Below the pieces are notes generated by a model. That model searched no databases. It had not been told where the DNA came from and saw nothing but the letters and a program-made list of their open reading frames with translations. Shown in pieces: positions 1 to 8,028 of a stretch of DNA of 64,000 nucleotides. Source of the stretch: Flavobacterium sp. (GTDB lineage Bacteria; Bacteroidota; Bacteroidia; Flavobacteriales; Flavobacteriaceae); assembly GCF_017744675.1 (NCBI RefSeq), contig NZ_JAGIAV010000002.1:496001-560000 (forward strand), read 5' to 3'. The translations under genes and the position numbers were made by a program. Every line of letters starts with the position of its first letter. Within the stretch, counting starts at the first letter, position 1.

Positions 1-271
1 AAGCATACATATAACCTTTTAGCGAAATATGAATTTCGATTTTTTCTCTATTGTGCCAAATGTTCATGAAAATATCCTGAATAATATCTTCGCACAATTC
101 TTTGTCTTTAATCACATTGTAGGCAGACATAAAAAGAGCCTGCCAAAATTTATTGTACAATTCTGTCAATGCCAATTCATCGCCGTCACGAAGACGGTCA
201 ATTAAAACTTGATCCTGATTTAAGGTGGAATTTAGCAATTGTGGTTGTTTATAGAATTGAATAATTCGCAA
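1..271 (-). CDS. ECF RNA polymerase sigma factor (partial, 3' end cut)
   Basis: The reverse strand reads into the window edge as the first ~90 residues of a sigma-70 region 2 protein of the Bacteroidetes FecI/RpoE-like type. Visible are LIDRLRDGDELALTELYNKF, then an acidic helix CEDIIQDIFMNIW, which is the core-binding helix of region 2, and the start of region 2.4 (ISLKGYMYA). Region 4 lies outside the window. No ATG is in frame upstream; the likely start is one of two adjacent TTG codons (271 or 274) after an in-frame stop, so the exact N-terminus is uncertain. In this phylum such sigma factors usually pair with a FecR-like anti-sigma factor and a SusC-type receptor, but no partner is visible here. 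Confidence 0.8.
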   Translation of the reverse strand, partial: MRIIQFYKQPQLLNSTLNQDQVLIDRLRDGDELALTELYNKFWQALFMSAYNVIKDKELCEDIIQDIFMNIWHNREKIEIHISLKGYMYA

Positions 272-645
272 CAAACTTAGTAAATTCCGTTAATTATCCT
301 AATTTGTTCTTAGCAACAGCCACTTACATCTAGAGTAAATCGTAATTTTAACAGGCTTTTTGCTTTAAATAAATTCTAATTTCAAAGCTAATTTCTGCCT
401 CTTTTTTAAACATTAGTAAAATTCGCAATTGAAATAAAATGAATTTTTCAAAAACTCAAAAACAAATTCCCATTAAGTTAAAATTGTATTTTTATTAAAT
501 TTCAAAAAAATGACGTAGCCAATTTCTTTAAATATAAAATTGATTTTTTCAGACTTTCTTTTTTTAACTCAAAATTTCTTAAATAAAAAAATTGCTCTCC
601 TTCTTTTCTTGTCTTAAGTCAAGGTCTTAACTTTTTCATAGCCAT

Positions 646-653
646 TACATTTG
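646..653 (+). promoter_or_regulatory. -7 promoter element in the 272-686 gap
   Basis: TACATTTG fits the Bacteroidetes -7 consensus TAnnTTTG and lies 33 nt before the ATG at 687. It is the only thing I can support in the 415-nt AT-rich gap between the sigma factor and the DUF4345 gene; the rest is homopolymer-rich sequence with no ORF or hairpin of note. Confidence 0.45.
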
Positions 654-686
654 AGAATTATTAACCTAAAACTCAAAATACATTTT

Positions 687-1088
687 ATGAAATCATCAAT
701 CTACCTTAAAATTTTACTTTTTATTGTCGGACTTATTGGTTTTTCGATTGGGATTGCGCTTTTATTTTTTCCGATTACTTTTGAAGCTTCGGCAGGTATT
801 CATCTTAATAAAAATGATTTTAGTCTGTTAAGCGAAATCCGTTCTTCAGGCGGAACACTGATTGCGTTTGGAATTGTAATTGTTGTGGGAGCATTCAAAT
901 CTTCATTTACAAAAATTTCTCTGCAAACGGCAATTTTACTGTATTTCGCTTACGGATTTTCTCGCTTATATGCCATAATTGTTGATGGAATTCCGAGTGC
1001 AACAATTCTAAATGCGGCGATTTCAGAAATTGCGATCGGAATTATTTGCACTGGATTTTATTTTAAATATAAAAGTAAACGCGGATAA
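687..1088 (+). CDS. DUF4345 family membrane protein
   Basis: A 133-residue integral membrane protein with four hydrophobic segments (about residues 5-25, 52-72, 78-98, 105-125). The signature LSEIRSSGGTLIAFGI followed by GFSRLYAIIVDGIPS matches the DUF4345 family, whose function is unknown. The frame is open from a TTG at 651, but that codon overlaps the -7 element, so the ATG at 687 is preferred. The gene converges on a Crp/Fnr gene, an arrangement often seen for DUF4345 genes. Confidence 0.75.
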   Translation: MKSSIYLKILLFIVGLIGFSIGIALLFFPITFEASAGIHLNKNDFSLLSEIRSSGGTLIAFGIVIVVGAFKSSFTKISLQTAILLYFAYGFSRLYAIIVDGIPSATILNAAISEIAIGIICTGFYFKYKSKRG

Positions 1089-1137
1089 AACAGATTTGCG
1101 ATAGCTGCGTCTAATTAAGCTTAGCAGAAAAACAAAC

Positions 1138-1713
1138 TCATTTCTGAACTATCCTTTTTCTAATTCTGCTCAATGATTCGGGCGTAACACTTAAGTAACT
1201 GGCAATATGAACGAGCGGTATTCGATTTAAAAAATTAGGATTCGATTTCATGAATTTCAGATAACGTTCTTCGGGATTGTAATTGTTTAATAAAGCTATA
1301 TACCGTTCTGCTTTTCTGTAATCTAAAATCATGATCAACGAAGTTATATGCTCCAATATTGGGCTTTTTAACTGCATTTCTAATTCTTTTTCTCGAGTGC
1401 CACTTACCAAAATAGTATCTTCAAGACATTGGATGTTAAATTCAGAAGGTTTTCCGTCTAAATAGCTGGAATAAATCACTAAAGGCATTTCTTCTATAAA
1501 AAAGCCCGAAGTTTTTTCGACACCATCAATCATTTTGAATTGTCTTAAACAGCCTTTTAAAACCAAATAACATTTATCGCTAATCTGTCCTTCTGCAACT
1601 ACAAAATAGCCTTTTTTAAAAAACTCGATTGTTGTGTTTTCAATAATTAAATCAATATCTGAAGGCTTAAACCTATTGAATTGTTCTAAAAATTTCCGAA
1701 GGAGATCGTTCAT
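1138..1713 (-). CDS. Crp/Fnr family transcriptional regulator
   Basis: 191 residues: a cyclic-nucleotide-binding-like beta-barrel (about residues 25-115, with the strand-turn pattern GYFVVAEGQISDKCYLVLKGCLRQF) followed by a long helix and a C-terminal winged helix (HIASYLSVTPESLSRIRKRI). The cNMP phosphate-binding cassette motif is not obvious, as in most Bacteroidetes members, so the ligand is unknown. It converges with the DUF4345 gene and shares no promoter with it; its own promoter region (1714-1867) is shared with the divergent MocR gene. Confidence 0.85.
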   Translation of the reverse strand: MNDLLRKFLEQFNRFKPSDIDLIIENTTIEFFKKGYFVVAEGQISDKCYLVLKGCLRQFKMIDGVEKTSGFFIEEMPLVIYSSYLDGKPSEFNIQCLEDTILVSGTREKELEMQLKSPILEHITSLIMILDYRKAERYIALLNNYNPEERYLKFMKSNPNFLNRIPLVHIASYLSVTPESLSRIRKRIVQK

Positions 1714-1817
1714 TGTTATGGTTTTAAATTTTCATTTTTAAAAATAACAAAAGCTTTTTAAAGTATTGAATCTGAGTTTGTTTTTTATTCTAAGCCTATT
1801 TTCATTTATAATTATTG

Positions 1818-1867
1818 TATTTTTGGACTAGCAAAATATATTTATTTACCAAACAAAAATAGTCCAG
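1818..1867 (+). promoter_or_regulatory. MocR promoter with inverted GTCC half-sites
   Basis: The -7 box TATTTTTG (1818-1825) overlaps TTGGACTAG (1823-1831); an inverted partner TAGTCCAG (1860-1867) abuts the ATG at 1868. The same GTCCAG core recurs in the perfect palindrome before the YggS gene at 3811. An autoregulatory MocR operator is an inference from this recurrence. Confidence 0.4.
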
Positions 1868-3277
1868 ATGCTTCGACCTTGGCCATTAGAAATGCAGCTA
1901 GATAAAAAATCAGATAAGGCCATTTATCTTCAAATTGCCGATGCTGTAATAAACGCTATTAGAACAGGAAAACTAGTCAGCGGAAATGCTTTGCCTGGAA
2001 GCAGGCAATTGGCAGAATTGCTAAAAGTAAACCGAAATACCGTTGTAGAAGCTCTAGACGTTTTAATTGCAGAAGGCTGGCTAGTAACAATTGACAGAAA
2101 AGGAACTTTTATAACCGATTCGATTCCTAAAATAAACGATTCCTTAGAAAATATAGACGATCAAAAAATTGAGATTGAAGAGCCTAAAAGTTTTTTAGTT
2201 TTTGATGACGGACTTCCCGATAGCCGTCTTGCTCCAATGAATGATCTGGCTAAAGCTTATCGCGAATTATTTAGTCGAAAATCGCGCTGGCAGATTATGG
2301 GGTATAGCAGCGAATTAGGAAATCATGAATTTAGAAAATCAATTGCCCAAATGCTGAATTTTAAACGTGGCATGAGCATTTCGCACGATCAAATCTGCAT
2401 TACACGCGGAAGTCAAATGGCAATGTATCTTGCCTCACATTGCATTTTAAAACAGAGCGATTTTGTTTTGGTCGAAAATCCTGGCTACAAACCTGCTTGG
2501 GAAGCTTTTGAAAATGCAGGCGCAACTCTACTTCCTGTAAGCGTAGATTCGGACGGATTGAATATCGATCAAGTTGAAGAATACTTGCAACATAAAACCA
2601 TAAAAGCCATTTATGTTACGCCACATCATCAGTTTCCAACCACGGTAACTTTATCTTTAAAAAAGAGATTAAAATTAATTGAACTTTCTAACCAATATAA
2701 TTTTACAATTATTGAAGACGATTACGATAATGAATTTCATTTTGGACAACGGCCTATCCTTCCAATTTCGAGTTATTCAGGTCTTAAAAACTATATTTAT
2801 ATTGGCACTTTCAGCAAAGTTGTTGCTCCAGCTCTTCGTATTGGCTATTTAGCCAGTTCGCAGGAAAACATTCAGAAAATCGGAAATCATAGAAAAATTA
2901 TCGATGTTCAGGGCGATAATATTATGGAAGAAGCCATTTTAAGCCTCATCAATGAAGGCAAAATAAAACGCCATCTTAAAAAAGCCAATTCGGTTTATAA
3001 AAGCAAAAGAGATTTTTTCGAAAATGTTTTAAATGAATATCTTCAAGACAAAGTCACTTTTACAAAGCCTGAAGGCGGACTTGCTTTTTGGATTGTTCCC
3101 AAAGCAGATAGTAATTTTTTGGAAGTTTTCAAAAAACTAAAATCTCAAGGCATTCAAATTATGAGTCCAGATCGATTTAGTTTTGATGAAACGATAAGAG
3201 GTTTTCGTTTGGGTTATGCTTCCCTTTCTGAAAAACAAATGGAAAAAGGCATAAAGGCGCTTTCTAAATTGCTGTAA
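1868..3277 (+). CDS. MocR/PdxR-type transcriptional regulator (GntR HTH + aminotransferase domain)
   Basis: 469 residues. Residues ~15-80 form a GntR winged helix (IYLQIADAVINAIRTGKL, then GSRQLAELLKVNRNTVVEAL). Residues ~110-469 are a fold-type I aminotransferase domain with the PLP lysine in GTFSKVVAPALRIGYL (K317) and the cofactor aspartate in IIEDDYDNEF. MocR proteins sense PLP or an amino-acid/PLP adduct and usually control vitamin B6 or amino-acid genes. The nearby YggS gene, which encodes a PLP-homeostasis protein and carries a similar operator-like palindrome, is a reasonable target, though this is inference. Confidence 0.9.
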   Translation: MLRPWPLEMQLDKKSDKAIYLQIADAVINAIRTGKLVSGNALPGSRQLAELLKVNRNTVVEALDVLIAEGWLVTIDRKGTFITDSIPKINDSLENIDDQKIEIEEPKSFLVFDDGLPDSRLAPMNDLAKAYRELFSRKSRWQIMGYSSELGNHEFRKSIAQMLNFKRGMSISHDQICITRGSQMAMYLASHCILKQSDFVLVENPGYKPAWEAFENAGATLLPVSVDSDGLNIDQVEEYLQHKTIKAIYVTPHHQFPTTVTLSLKKRLKLIELSNQYNFTIIEDDYDNEFHFGQRPILPISSYSGLKNYIYIGTFSKVVAPALRIGYLASSQENIQKIGNHRKIIDVQGDNIMEEAILSLINEGKIKRHLKKANSVYKSKRDFFENVLNEYLQDKVTFTKPEGGLAFWIVPKADSNFLEVFKKLKSQGIQIMSPDRFSFDETIRGFRLGYASLSEKQMEKGIKALSKLL

Positions 3278-3281
3278 ATAT

Positions 3282-3394
3282 GTGAACGCGGATTTTACGG
3301 ATTTGCTTTCGCAAAGACGCAGAAAAAAACTGATTTTTTAAAATCTGCGTCAATCAGCGTTTTCGCGATAGCGAATCTGTTTCATCCGCGTTCA
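3282..3394. repeat. Intergenic inverted-repeat element (AACGCGGAT type)
   Basis: TGAACGCGGAT (3282-3292) is the exact inverse of ATCCGCGTTCA (3384-3394), and inside lies GACGCAGA (3316-3323) with TCTGCGTC (3344-3351). The arms hold GCGATAGCGAA-like text, also found in other repeats of this window. It separates two convergent genes and could act as a bidirectional terminator. Confidence 0.6.
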
Positions 3395-3400
3395 ATCAAT

Positions 3401-3664
3401 TTAATTACAGTTCTCCATTTCAATAATAGAAAAACCATTTTCCCGAACTTGATTTTCTACGTCAATCGGTGCTTTATCAATGTGACAGAAACGGCATTCT
3501 TTAGAAGATAATGCTTGTCCTTCCTGATCTACACTTTTCAAGTATATTTTTCCGTATTTATATACTTGCTCTGCATCGTTAACATTTTCGTCAACCAAAA
3601 TATCAAAGTGCATAATTTTTCCATCTTTACGGGTTACGTAGGTATCCCAAACTGCTATTTTCAT
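3401..3664 (-). CDS. DUF2024 family protein
   Basis: 87 residues beginning MKIAVWDTYVTRKDGKIMHF, with CRFCHIDKAP near the C-terminus; these are the family hallmarks of the small cytoplasmic DUF2024 proteins of unknown function. The Cys-x-x-Cys-His cluster could bind a metal, but that is speculative. Length is normal for the family. No signal peptide. Confidence 0.8.
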   Translation of the reverse strand: MKIAVWDTYVTRKDGKIMHFDILVDENVNDAEQVYKYGKIYLKSVDQEGQALSSKECRFCHIDKAPIDVENQVRENGFSIIEMENCN

Positions 3665-3672
3665 TTTTTTAA

Positions 3673-3706
3673 AGGTTCTAAGTTTCTAAGATGCTGAGAT
3701 TCTAAG
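3673..3706. repeat. CTTAGAA-word repeat (single arm)
   Basis: The text GGTTCTAAGTTTCTAAG followed by ATGCTGAGATTCTAAGG repeats the word TTCTAAG three times. Related words occur at 27573-27597 and at 59846-59880 (the latter directly before trpD). Confidence 0.5.
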
Positions 3707-3810
3707 GTTTTCAATTTGCTAAATAGCTCACTCAGAAACTTCATTTTACTCTACAAATTTATGTTCGTTTTGTAAGTGGCGAGTCATCCAGTTTTTTCAT
3801 TTTTTGAGAA

Positions 3811-3851
3811 GTACTGGTCCAGTACATTTTTGTGATTTCAATTTAATTTTG
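3811..3851 (+). promoter_or_regulatory. Palindromic operator and -7 box of the YggS gene
   Basis: GTACTGGTCCAGTAC (3811-3825) is a perfect 7-bp palindrome around one base. It sits where the -33 element should be relative to the -7 box TAATTTTG (3844-3851). The ATG at 3856 follows the -7 box by only four bases, so the transcript may be leaderless. The GTCCAG core matches the half-sites at the MocR promoter. Confidence 0.5.
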
Positions 3852-3855
3852 CGGT

Positions 3856-4587
3856 ATGAAAAACGATATTATTTTTAATTTAATTCAAGTGCATCAGCGC
3901 ATCGAAAATGCTTGCAGAATTGCTGGAAGAAATCCTAAAGAAGTTCAGCTTTTATTGGCGACTAAAACTGTTCCAGCTGAAAAGATCCGCATTGCAATAG
4001 AAGCCGGCGAGACTTTAATGGGAGAAAACAAAATGCAGGAATTGCGAGATAAAAATGATGTTTTGAAAAATCTTCCTGCTGAGCGTCATTTTATCGGGCA
4101 TCTTCAAACCAATAAAATAAAAGATGTCTTGAAATATGTGACATGCATTCAATCTTTGGATAGAATAAATCTAGCTGATGAATTGCACAAACAGCTCCAA
4201 AACCAAAACAGGAAATTGGATGTTTTTGTTCAAGTCAATACTTCCTACGAAGGAAGCAAATTCGGATTGGCGCCTGAAGACGTTTTATCCTTTATCAAAA
4301 AAATAAAAGCGTACGACACCTTAAATATTAAAGGTTTAATGACTATTGGTTTGCTTGATGTTGAAAAAGAAAAAATGCTTCCGTCACTAAGACTTTTGAG
4401 AACAATTCGAGAGGAGATTTACTCGGAAGGAATTGAAGGCTTACAAGATTTAAAACTTTCTATGGGAATGTCTCAAGATTTGGAACTTGCTATTGCGGAA
4501 GGTTCGAATATGGTTCGAATTGGAACTTCAATCTTTGGAAACCGTTTTTTAGGGAAAGAAATCTGGAACGAAAACATTGCAGAATAA
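3856..4587 (+). CDS. YggS/PLPBP family pyridoxal phosphate-binding protein
   Basis: 243 residues with the single-domain alanine-racemase-like barrel of the YggS/PROSC family. Seen are the PLP lysine in LLLATKTV (K37), GENKMQELRDK, the HFIGHLQTNKIK strand, and the C-terminal phosphate-binding LSMGMSQDLELAIAEGSNMVRIGTSIFG (given here only as its family signature, residues ~200-228). The family keeps free PLP in balance rather than catalysing a reaction. The downstream AAA ATPase starts 30 nt later and is probably co-transcribed or uses the second TAATTTTG at 4592. Confidence 0.92.
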   Translation: MKNDIIFNLIQVHQRIENACRIAGRNPKEVQLLLATKTVPAEKIRIAIEAGETLMGENKMQELRDKNDVLKNLPAERHFIGHLQTNKIKDVLKYVTCIQSLDRINLADELHKQLQNQNRKLDVFVQVNTSYEGSKFGLAPEDVLSFIKKIKAYDTLNIKGLMTIGLLDVEKEKMLPSLRLLRTIREEIYSEGIEGLQDLKLSMGMSQDLELAIAEGSNMVRIGTSIFGNRFLGKEIWNENIAE

Positions 4588-4617
4588 AACTTAATTTTGC
4601 CGCAAATACAACAGCTG

Positions 4618-5322
4618 ATGAACCTGAATGATCTTACCGTAATTGATACTGAAAAAATTGCTTTAGACGATTTATTTTTTAGTGATGAAAATAAAGCCGC
4701 TTTGCTTCAGATTATCAAAGAACATCAATATATCGAAGAATTAAAGCAATATAATCTTAAAGTAGACAACAAGATTTTATTGCACGGAAGCTCTGGCTGC
4801 GGTAAAACCACAACAGCAAAAGCAATTGCCAATGCATTAGACAAAAAGATTATCATTGTCAACCTCAGCACTGTTGTCGATTCTCGAATTGGTGAAACTT
4901 CCAAAAACTTAAAAGCCATTTTTGATAAAGCGATTCGCGAAAGAGCCGTTTTATTTTTAGACGAATTTGACCAGATTGGAAAAAGCCGTGATAGCGAAGA
5001 TAAAGATGTGGGCGAAATGAGACGTTTGGTGAACACCATTATTCAACTTTTTGATTATTTCCCTTCTGATAGTTTATTGATTTGCGCAACCAATCATTAT
5101 GAAATAATAGATAGTGCTTTATTGCGAAGATTTCAACTTCGTTTGAAATATGAAATGCCTACAGAAAAACAGCTCGATATTTATTACGATAAAATTGTAA
5201 GCACGTTTCCAAAACATTTTCAAAACATAAAAAGAAAATATTCTATTTCTTATGCTGAAGCTTTAGATTATACTAATACGACAATGAAAAGGCAGATTAT
5301 CGCTGCTTTGGATTCTAAATAA
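4618..5322 (+). CDS. AAA family ATPase
   Basis: 234 residues from the ATG at 4618 (an in-frame TTG at 4597 overlaps a TAATTTTG box and is less likely). Single AAA core: Walker A GSSGCGKTTTAKAIA (K63), Walker B AVLFLDEFD (D115, E116), sensor 1 LLICATNHYEI, and the second-region arginines LLRRFQLRLKYEMP. It resembles the CDC48/FtsH-type AAA core without an N-terminal substrate domain or protease domain. Substrate unknown. It follows the YggS gene closely. Confidence 0.85.
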   Translation: MNLNDLTVIDTEKIALDDLFFSDENKAALLQIIKEHQYIEELKQYNLKVDNKILLHGSSGCGKTTTAKAIANALDKKIIIVNLSTVVDSRIGETSKNLKAIFDKAIRERAVLFLDEFDQIGKSRDSEDKDVGEMRRLVNTIIQLFDYFPSDSLLICATNHYEIIDSALLRRFQLRLKYEMPTEKQLDIYYDKIVSTFPKHFQNIKRKYSISYAEALDYTNTTMKRQIIAALDSK

Positions 5323-5335
5323 TTATTCCCAAAAA

Positions 5336-5496
5336 ATATTCCGTTAGGAATATCTCGTTGATATTCTACAATGAACAGTCGGATCATTGCCGTCTTCGAT
5401 TCCATATATAATAAATGTTCATTAAAAATATTCCGTTAGGAATATCTCGTCGGTAGAAAAAATTGTATTGTTTCACATTGTGTCCTGTAGGGACAC
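5336..5496. repeat. Short palindromic repeats (ATATTCC and GTGTCC types)
   Basis: Two copies of ATATTCC-gtta-GGAATAT (5336-5353 and 5428-5445) are followed by the same TCTCGT, and a third hairpin GTGTCC-tgtag-GGACAC lies at 5480-5496. They resemble REP-type intergenic palindromes and fill most of the ~300-nt gap between the AAA gene and the GT2 gene. Confidence 0.6.
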
Positions 5497-5551
5497 TTGA
5501 ATAACGCACCAATTTCAATCAACGTTTTTTAGGACGGAACAAAAAATAAAA

Positions 5552-5575
5552 AACCCGCTGACACTACAGCGGGTT
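5552..5575. terminator. Bidirectional intrinsic terminator
   Basis: Stem AACCCGCTG / CAGCGGGTT with a six-base loop. The reverse strand is followed by a better T-tract, so it mainly ends the GT2 glycosyltransferase transcript. Confidence 0.8.
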
Positions 5576-5621
5576 TTCATTTGGCGGAGTTTTATATAAT
5601 AGAATGAATAGTGTACTAAAT

Positions 5622-7067
5622 TTATAGTCCTCTTGTCAGCCAGCCTTTTTTGTTGGCTGTTGCAATGGCATAAGGCGCAATCCAGAATAAACTGAAAGTA
5701 TAGAAAACACTGTAAGAATAAGCCCAGAATGATTCTGAAAGCGTATATCTTTTTGCATAAAATACCATTGAGAACGTAGAGAACATTAAAATGGCTACCA
5801 ATGTTGAGCTCAAGAATAATATTGGGTGAATTGCAATGAAATAGAACATAAACAATAAGAACGGATATGTCATTGCAATTTTAAAAAACTGATTTAAAAA
5901 CAGCATTCTAGGTCCAAATTTTGAATCTTTTCTAAAATCTTTGAAAACAAATTTTGCCATCATAAGATTTTCACGAACGTTACTTCTCGCCCATCTAATG
6001 AACATTTTGTACAATCCTTTGTATTCTTCTGGAACATTAGTTAATACAACTGCATTTCTTTGAAATTTCACTTCAAAACCTTGTTTCAAAATCATATTGG
6101 TAAGAGCACGATCTTCTCCAATATCTGATGGTTGCCCCATAAAAGTCTGGTTGATCCATTCTGGAAGACAGTTGAAAACAGCATCTCTTCTGTATGCTGC
6201 CAAAGCACCTGGCGTACATAAAACAGATCCTAACTGACTTTCTGCAGAACGCTGGAATTCGAAACTCATTACAAAACTTACATTTAGCATTTTTGGTAAA
6301 ATTGCCTTTTTATTGTTCAAAACCTGAACATTTCCTGCAACTGCACCGCATTTTTTGTTTATTACAAATGGACTAACCAAGTTTCTTAAAGTATCTTTTT
6401 TTACAATAGAATCACTGTCTACAGTTACAAAGATTTCTCCGGTTCCTAATTTAAAGCCTCTATATAAAGCCTGACGTTTTCCTTGGTTTTTAGGCTGTTG
6501 GAAAATCGTAACTCGATCTCCTAATTTTGCTTTTGCTTCCTGCATCCAGTACCAAGTATCATCTTTACTTCCATCGTCTATAGCCAGAAGCTGCAATTTT
6601 TCTGCTGGATAATCGCTTTCTGCAAGACTCAATAAAGTGTCCCAAACTAGTTTTCCTTCATTATATGCCGGAACGATAATCGTACAAGTTGGCAATAATT
6701 CGTCTGATACTGAAGGAATTGCTTTATATCTTAAATACAAATAAGAACTGTACAAGAAAACTCCTGTCTGATAGAAAAATAAAAGTGTTGTAATTACTAA
6801 AAATGGCAATCCCCAAGTCGAAGCAATTCTTTCAAAATGAAATTGTTCGAAATCGTCTTGCAGTAAAAATACCATATAGACACCTGCAATTAGTAATAAG
6901 AACGTTGCAATAAGAATCGTTAATCCGAAAGGACTTGTTGGTCTTTCTACATGTATTTTTTGTGATTTTTCGTTGGTTCTAAAAAAAGAACCGTTTAATG
7001 TTTTTTCGCTGATTGCTGAACTGCTGTTCGCATAAAATTGTTCTGAGATAATTGTTTCGCTTTCCAT
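5622..7067 (-). CDS. Processive family 2 glycosyltransferase (NodC/hyaluronan synthase-like)
   Basis: 481 residues starting at 7067, chosen because AAGGAGT stands 6 nt upstream, one of the few clear Shine-Dalgarno sites here; the frame is open further up. Two N-terminal membrane helices (~residues 40-65 and 78-103), a cytosolic GT-A domain with PAYNEG, IDDGSKDD (D164, D165), TVDSDS (D217, D219) and GEDRALT, then 3-4 C-terminal helices. The family polymerises an exported polysaccharide. The usual QxxRW motif is MFIRW here (R358, W359), with Met for Gln at 355, so chain elongation may differ. No polysaccharide export genes are adjacent. Confidence 0.85.
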   Translation of the reverse strand: MESETIISEQFYANSSSAISEKTLNGSFFRTNEKSQKIHVERPTSPFGLTILIATFLLLIAGVYMVFLLQDDFEQFHFERIASTWGLPFLVITTLLFFYQTGVFLYSSYLYLRYKAIPSVSDELLPTCTIIVPAYNEGKLVWDTLLSLAESDYPAEKLQLLAIDDGSKDDTWYWMQEAKAKLGDRVTIFQQPKNQGKRQALYRGFKLGTGEIFVTVDSDSIVKKDTLRNLVSPFVINKKCGAVAGNVQVLNNKKAILPKMLNVSFVMSFEFQRSAESQLGSVLCTPGALAAYRRDAVFNCLPEWINQTFMGQPSDIGEDRALTNMILKQGFEVKFQRNAVVLTNVPEEYKGLYKMFIRWARSNVRENLMMAKFVFKDFRKDSKFGPRMLFLNQFFKIAMTYPFLLFMFYFIAIHPILFLSSTLVAILMFSTFSMVFYAKRYTLSESFWAYSYSVFYTFSLFWIAPYAIATANKKGWLTRGL

Positions 7068-7569
7068 GCTTATACTCCTTTTTAATTTCCTTAATTTGGC
7101 TTTTAGCAAAATCTTTTTCCTTTTCAAAAACTGACACATCAAAGATTTTGACATAAACACAATTTACAAGCGGCATGCCAATACGATTCTAGACTGGTGT
7201 AGAGGTGTTTAGAAAAAAGGAAGCCAAAAAGAGTGTGTAATTATTTTACACTTTTTGGATACGGTATACAATAAAATGATGATTTTTTGAATGAAAGAAG
7301 TGAGATTCTAAAAGGGTTTCAAGCGTTTTTATCTTCTATTTGAAAGAGAAATCTGAATCTCAAAAAAGCTTTTTTTAAAACAAAAGCAATAAGAAATAGT
7401 AAAACGCAATTATTAAAATAAAATTGCATGACAAAAGAAAAGCCATCAGAACTAATTGTTTTTTGATTTAAAAAAAAAACATTCTTTACAAAAAAACTAG
7501 AAGTCTTACTGAAAAAAGTTAAATTTATCGAAATAAAAATTTAACCCCTAAATTTAAGGAGACTAAAAA
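7068..7569. other. 502-nt intergenic region upstream of divergent GT2 and response-regulator genes
   Basis: Holds an imperfect hairpin at about 7224-7258 (CCAAAAAG...TTTTTGG around an AT-rich loop) and long A/T tracts. Just before the ATG at 7570 is TTTAAGGAGACTAAAAA, a clear Shine-Dalgarno site. No further ORF or repeat is convincing. Confidence 0.4.
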
Positions 7570-8016
7570 ATGACTAAAGAGCATTATTATCTTTTATTGG
7601 CTGATGACGACGAAGATGACTGCCTTTTCTTTAAAGAAGCTCTCGATGAAATAGTAATCAGCACTACTCTATCATTTGTACATGATGGTGTGCAGCTCAT
7701 GAATTATTTAAAAACAAATGACTCCAATCTTCCAGATATCCTTTTTTTAGATTTAAATATGCCATTAAAAAATGGCTTGGAATGTCTGGCTGAAATAAAA
7801 GGCAACGAAAATTTAAAAAACCTGCCTATTATTATTTTTTCTACTTCGCTAGATGGCGAAATTGTAGACAAATTATATCAAAAAGGAGCTTCTTTTTATA
7901 TTAGAAAACCTGGTGATTTTTCTAAACTCAAAAGTGTAATAGAAAAAGCGCTAACCATTGCACCACAAAATAATTTCGAACAGCCCGAAAGAGCCAATTT
8001 CATTCTGCAACCTTAA
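7570..8016 (+). CDS. Single-domain response regulator (Rcp1-like receiver)
   Basis: 148 residues, receiver domain only. The acidic pocket is LLADDDEDD (D12-D14), the phospho-acceptor is D61 in DILFLDLNMP, and the switch lysine is K113 in YIRKPGDF. No output domain, so it acts by protein interaction or as a phosphorelay shuttle. A strong ribosome-binding site (AAGGAG) precedes it. The multi-PAS histidine kinase starts 12 nt after its stop, so the two are one operon and likely partners. Confidence 0.92.
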   Translation: MTKEHYYLLLADDDEDDCLFFKEALDEIVISTTLSFVHDGVQLMNYLKTNDSNLPDILFLDLNMPLKNGLECLAEIKGNENLKNLPIIIFSTSLDGEIVDKLYQKGASFYIRKPGDFSKLKSVIEKALTIAPQNNFEQPERANFILQP

Positions 8017-8028
8017 TCTTCTTTGGAA

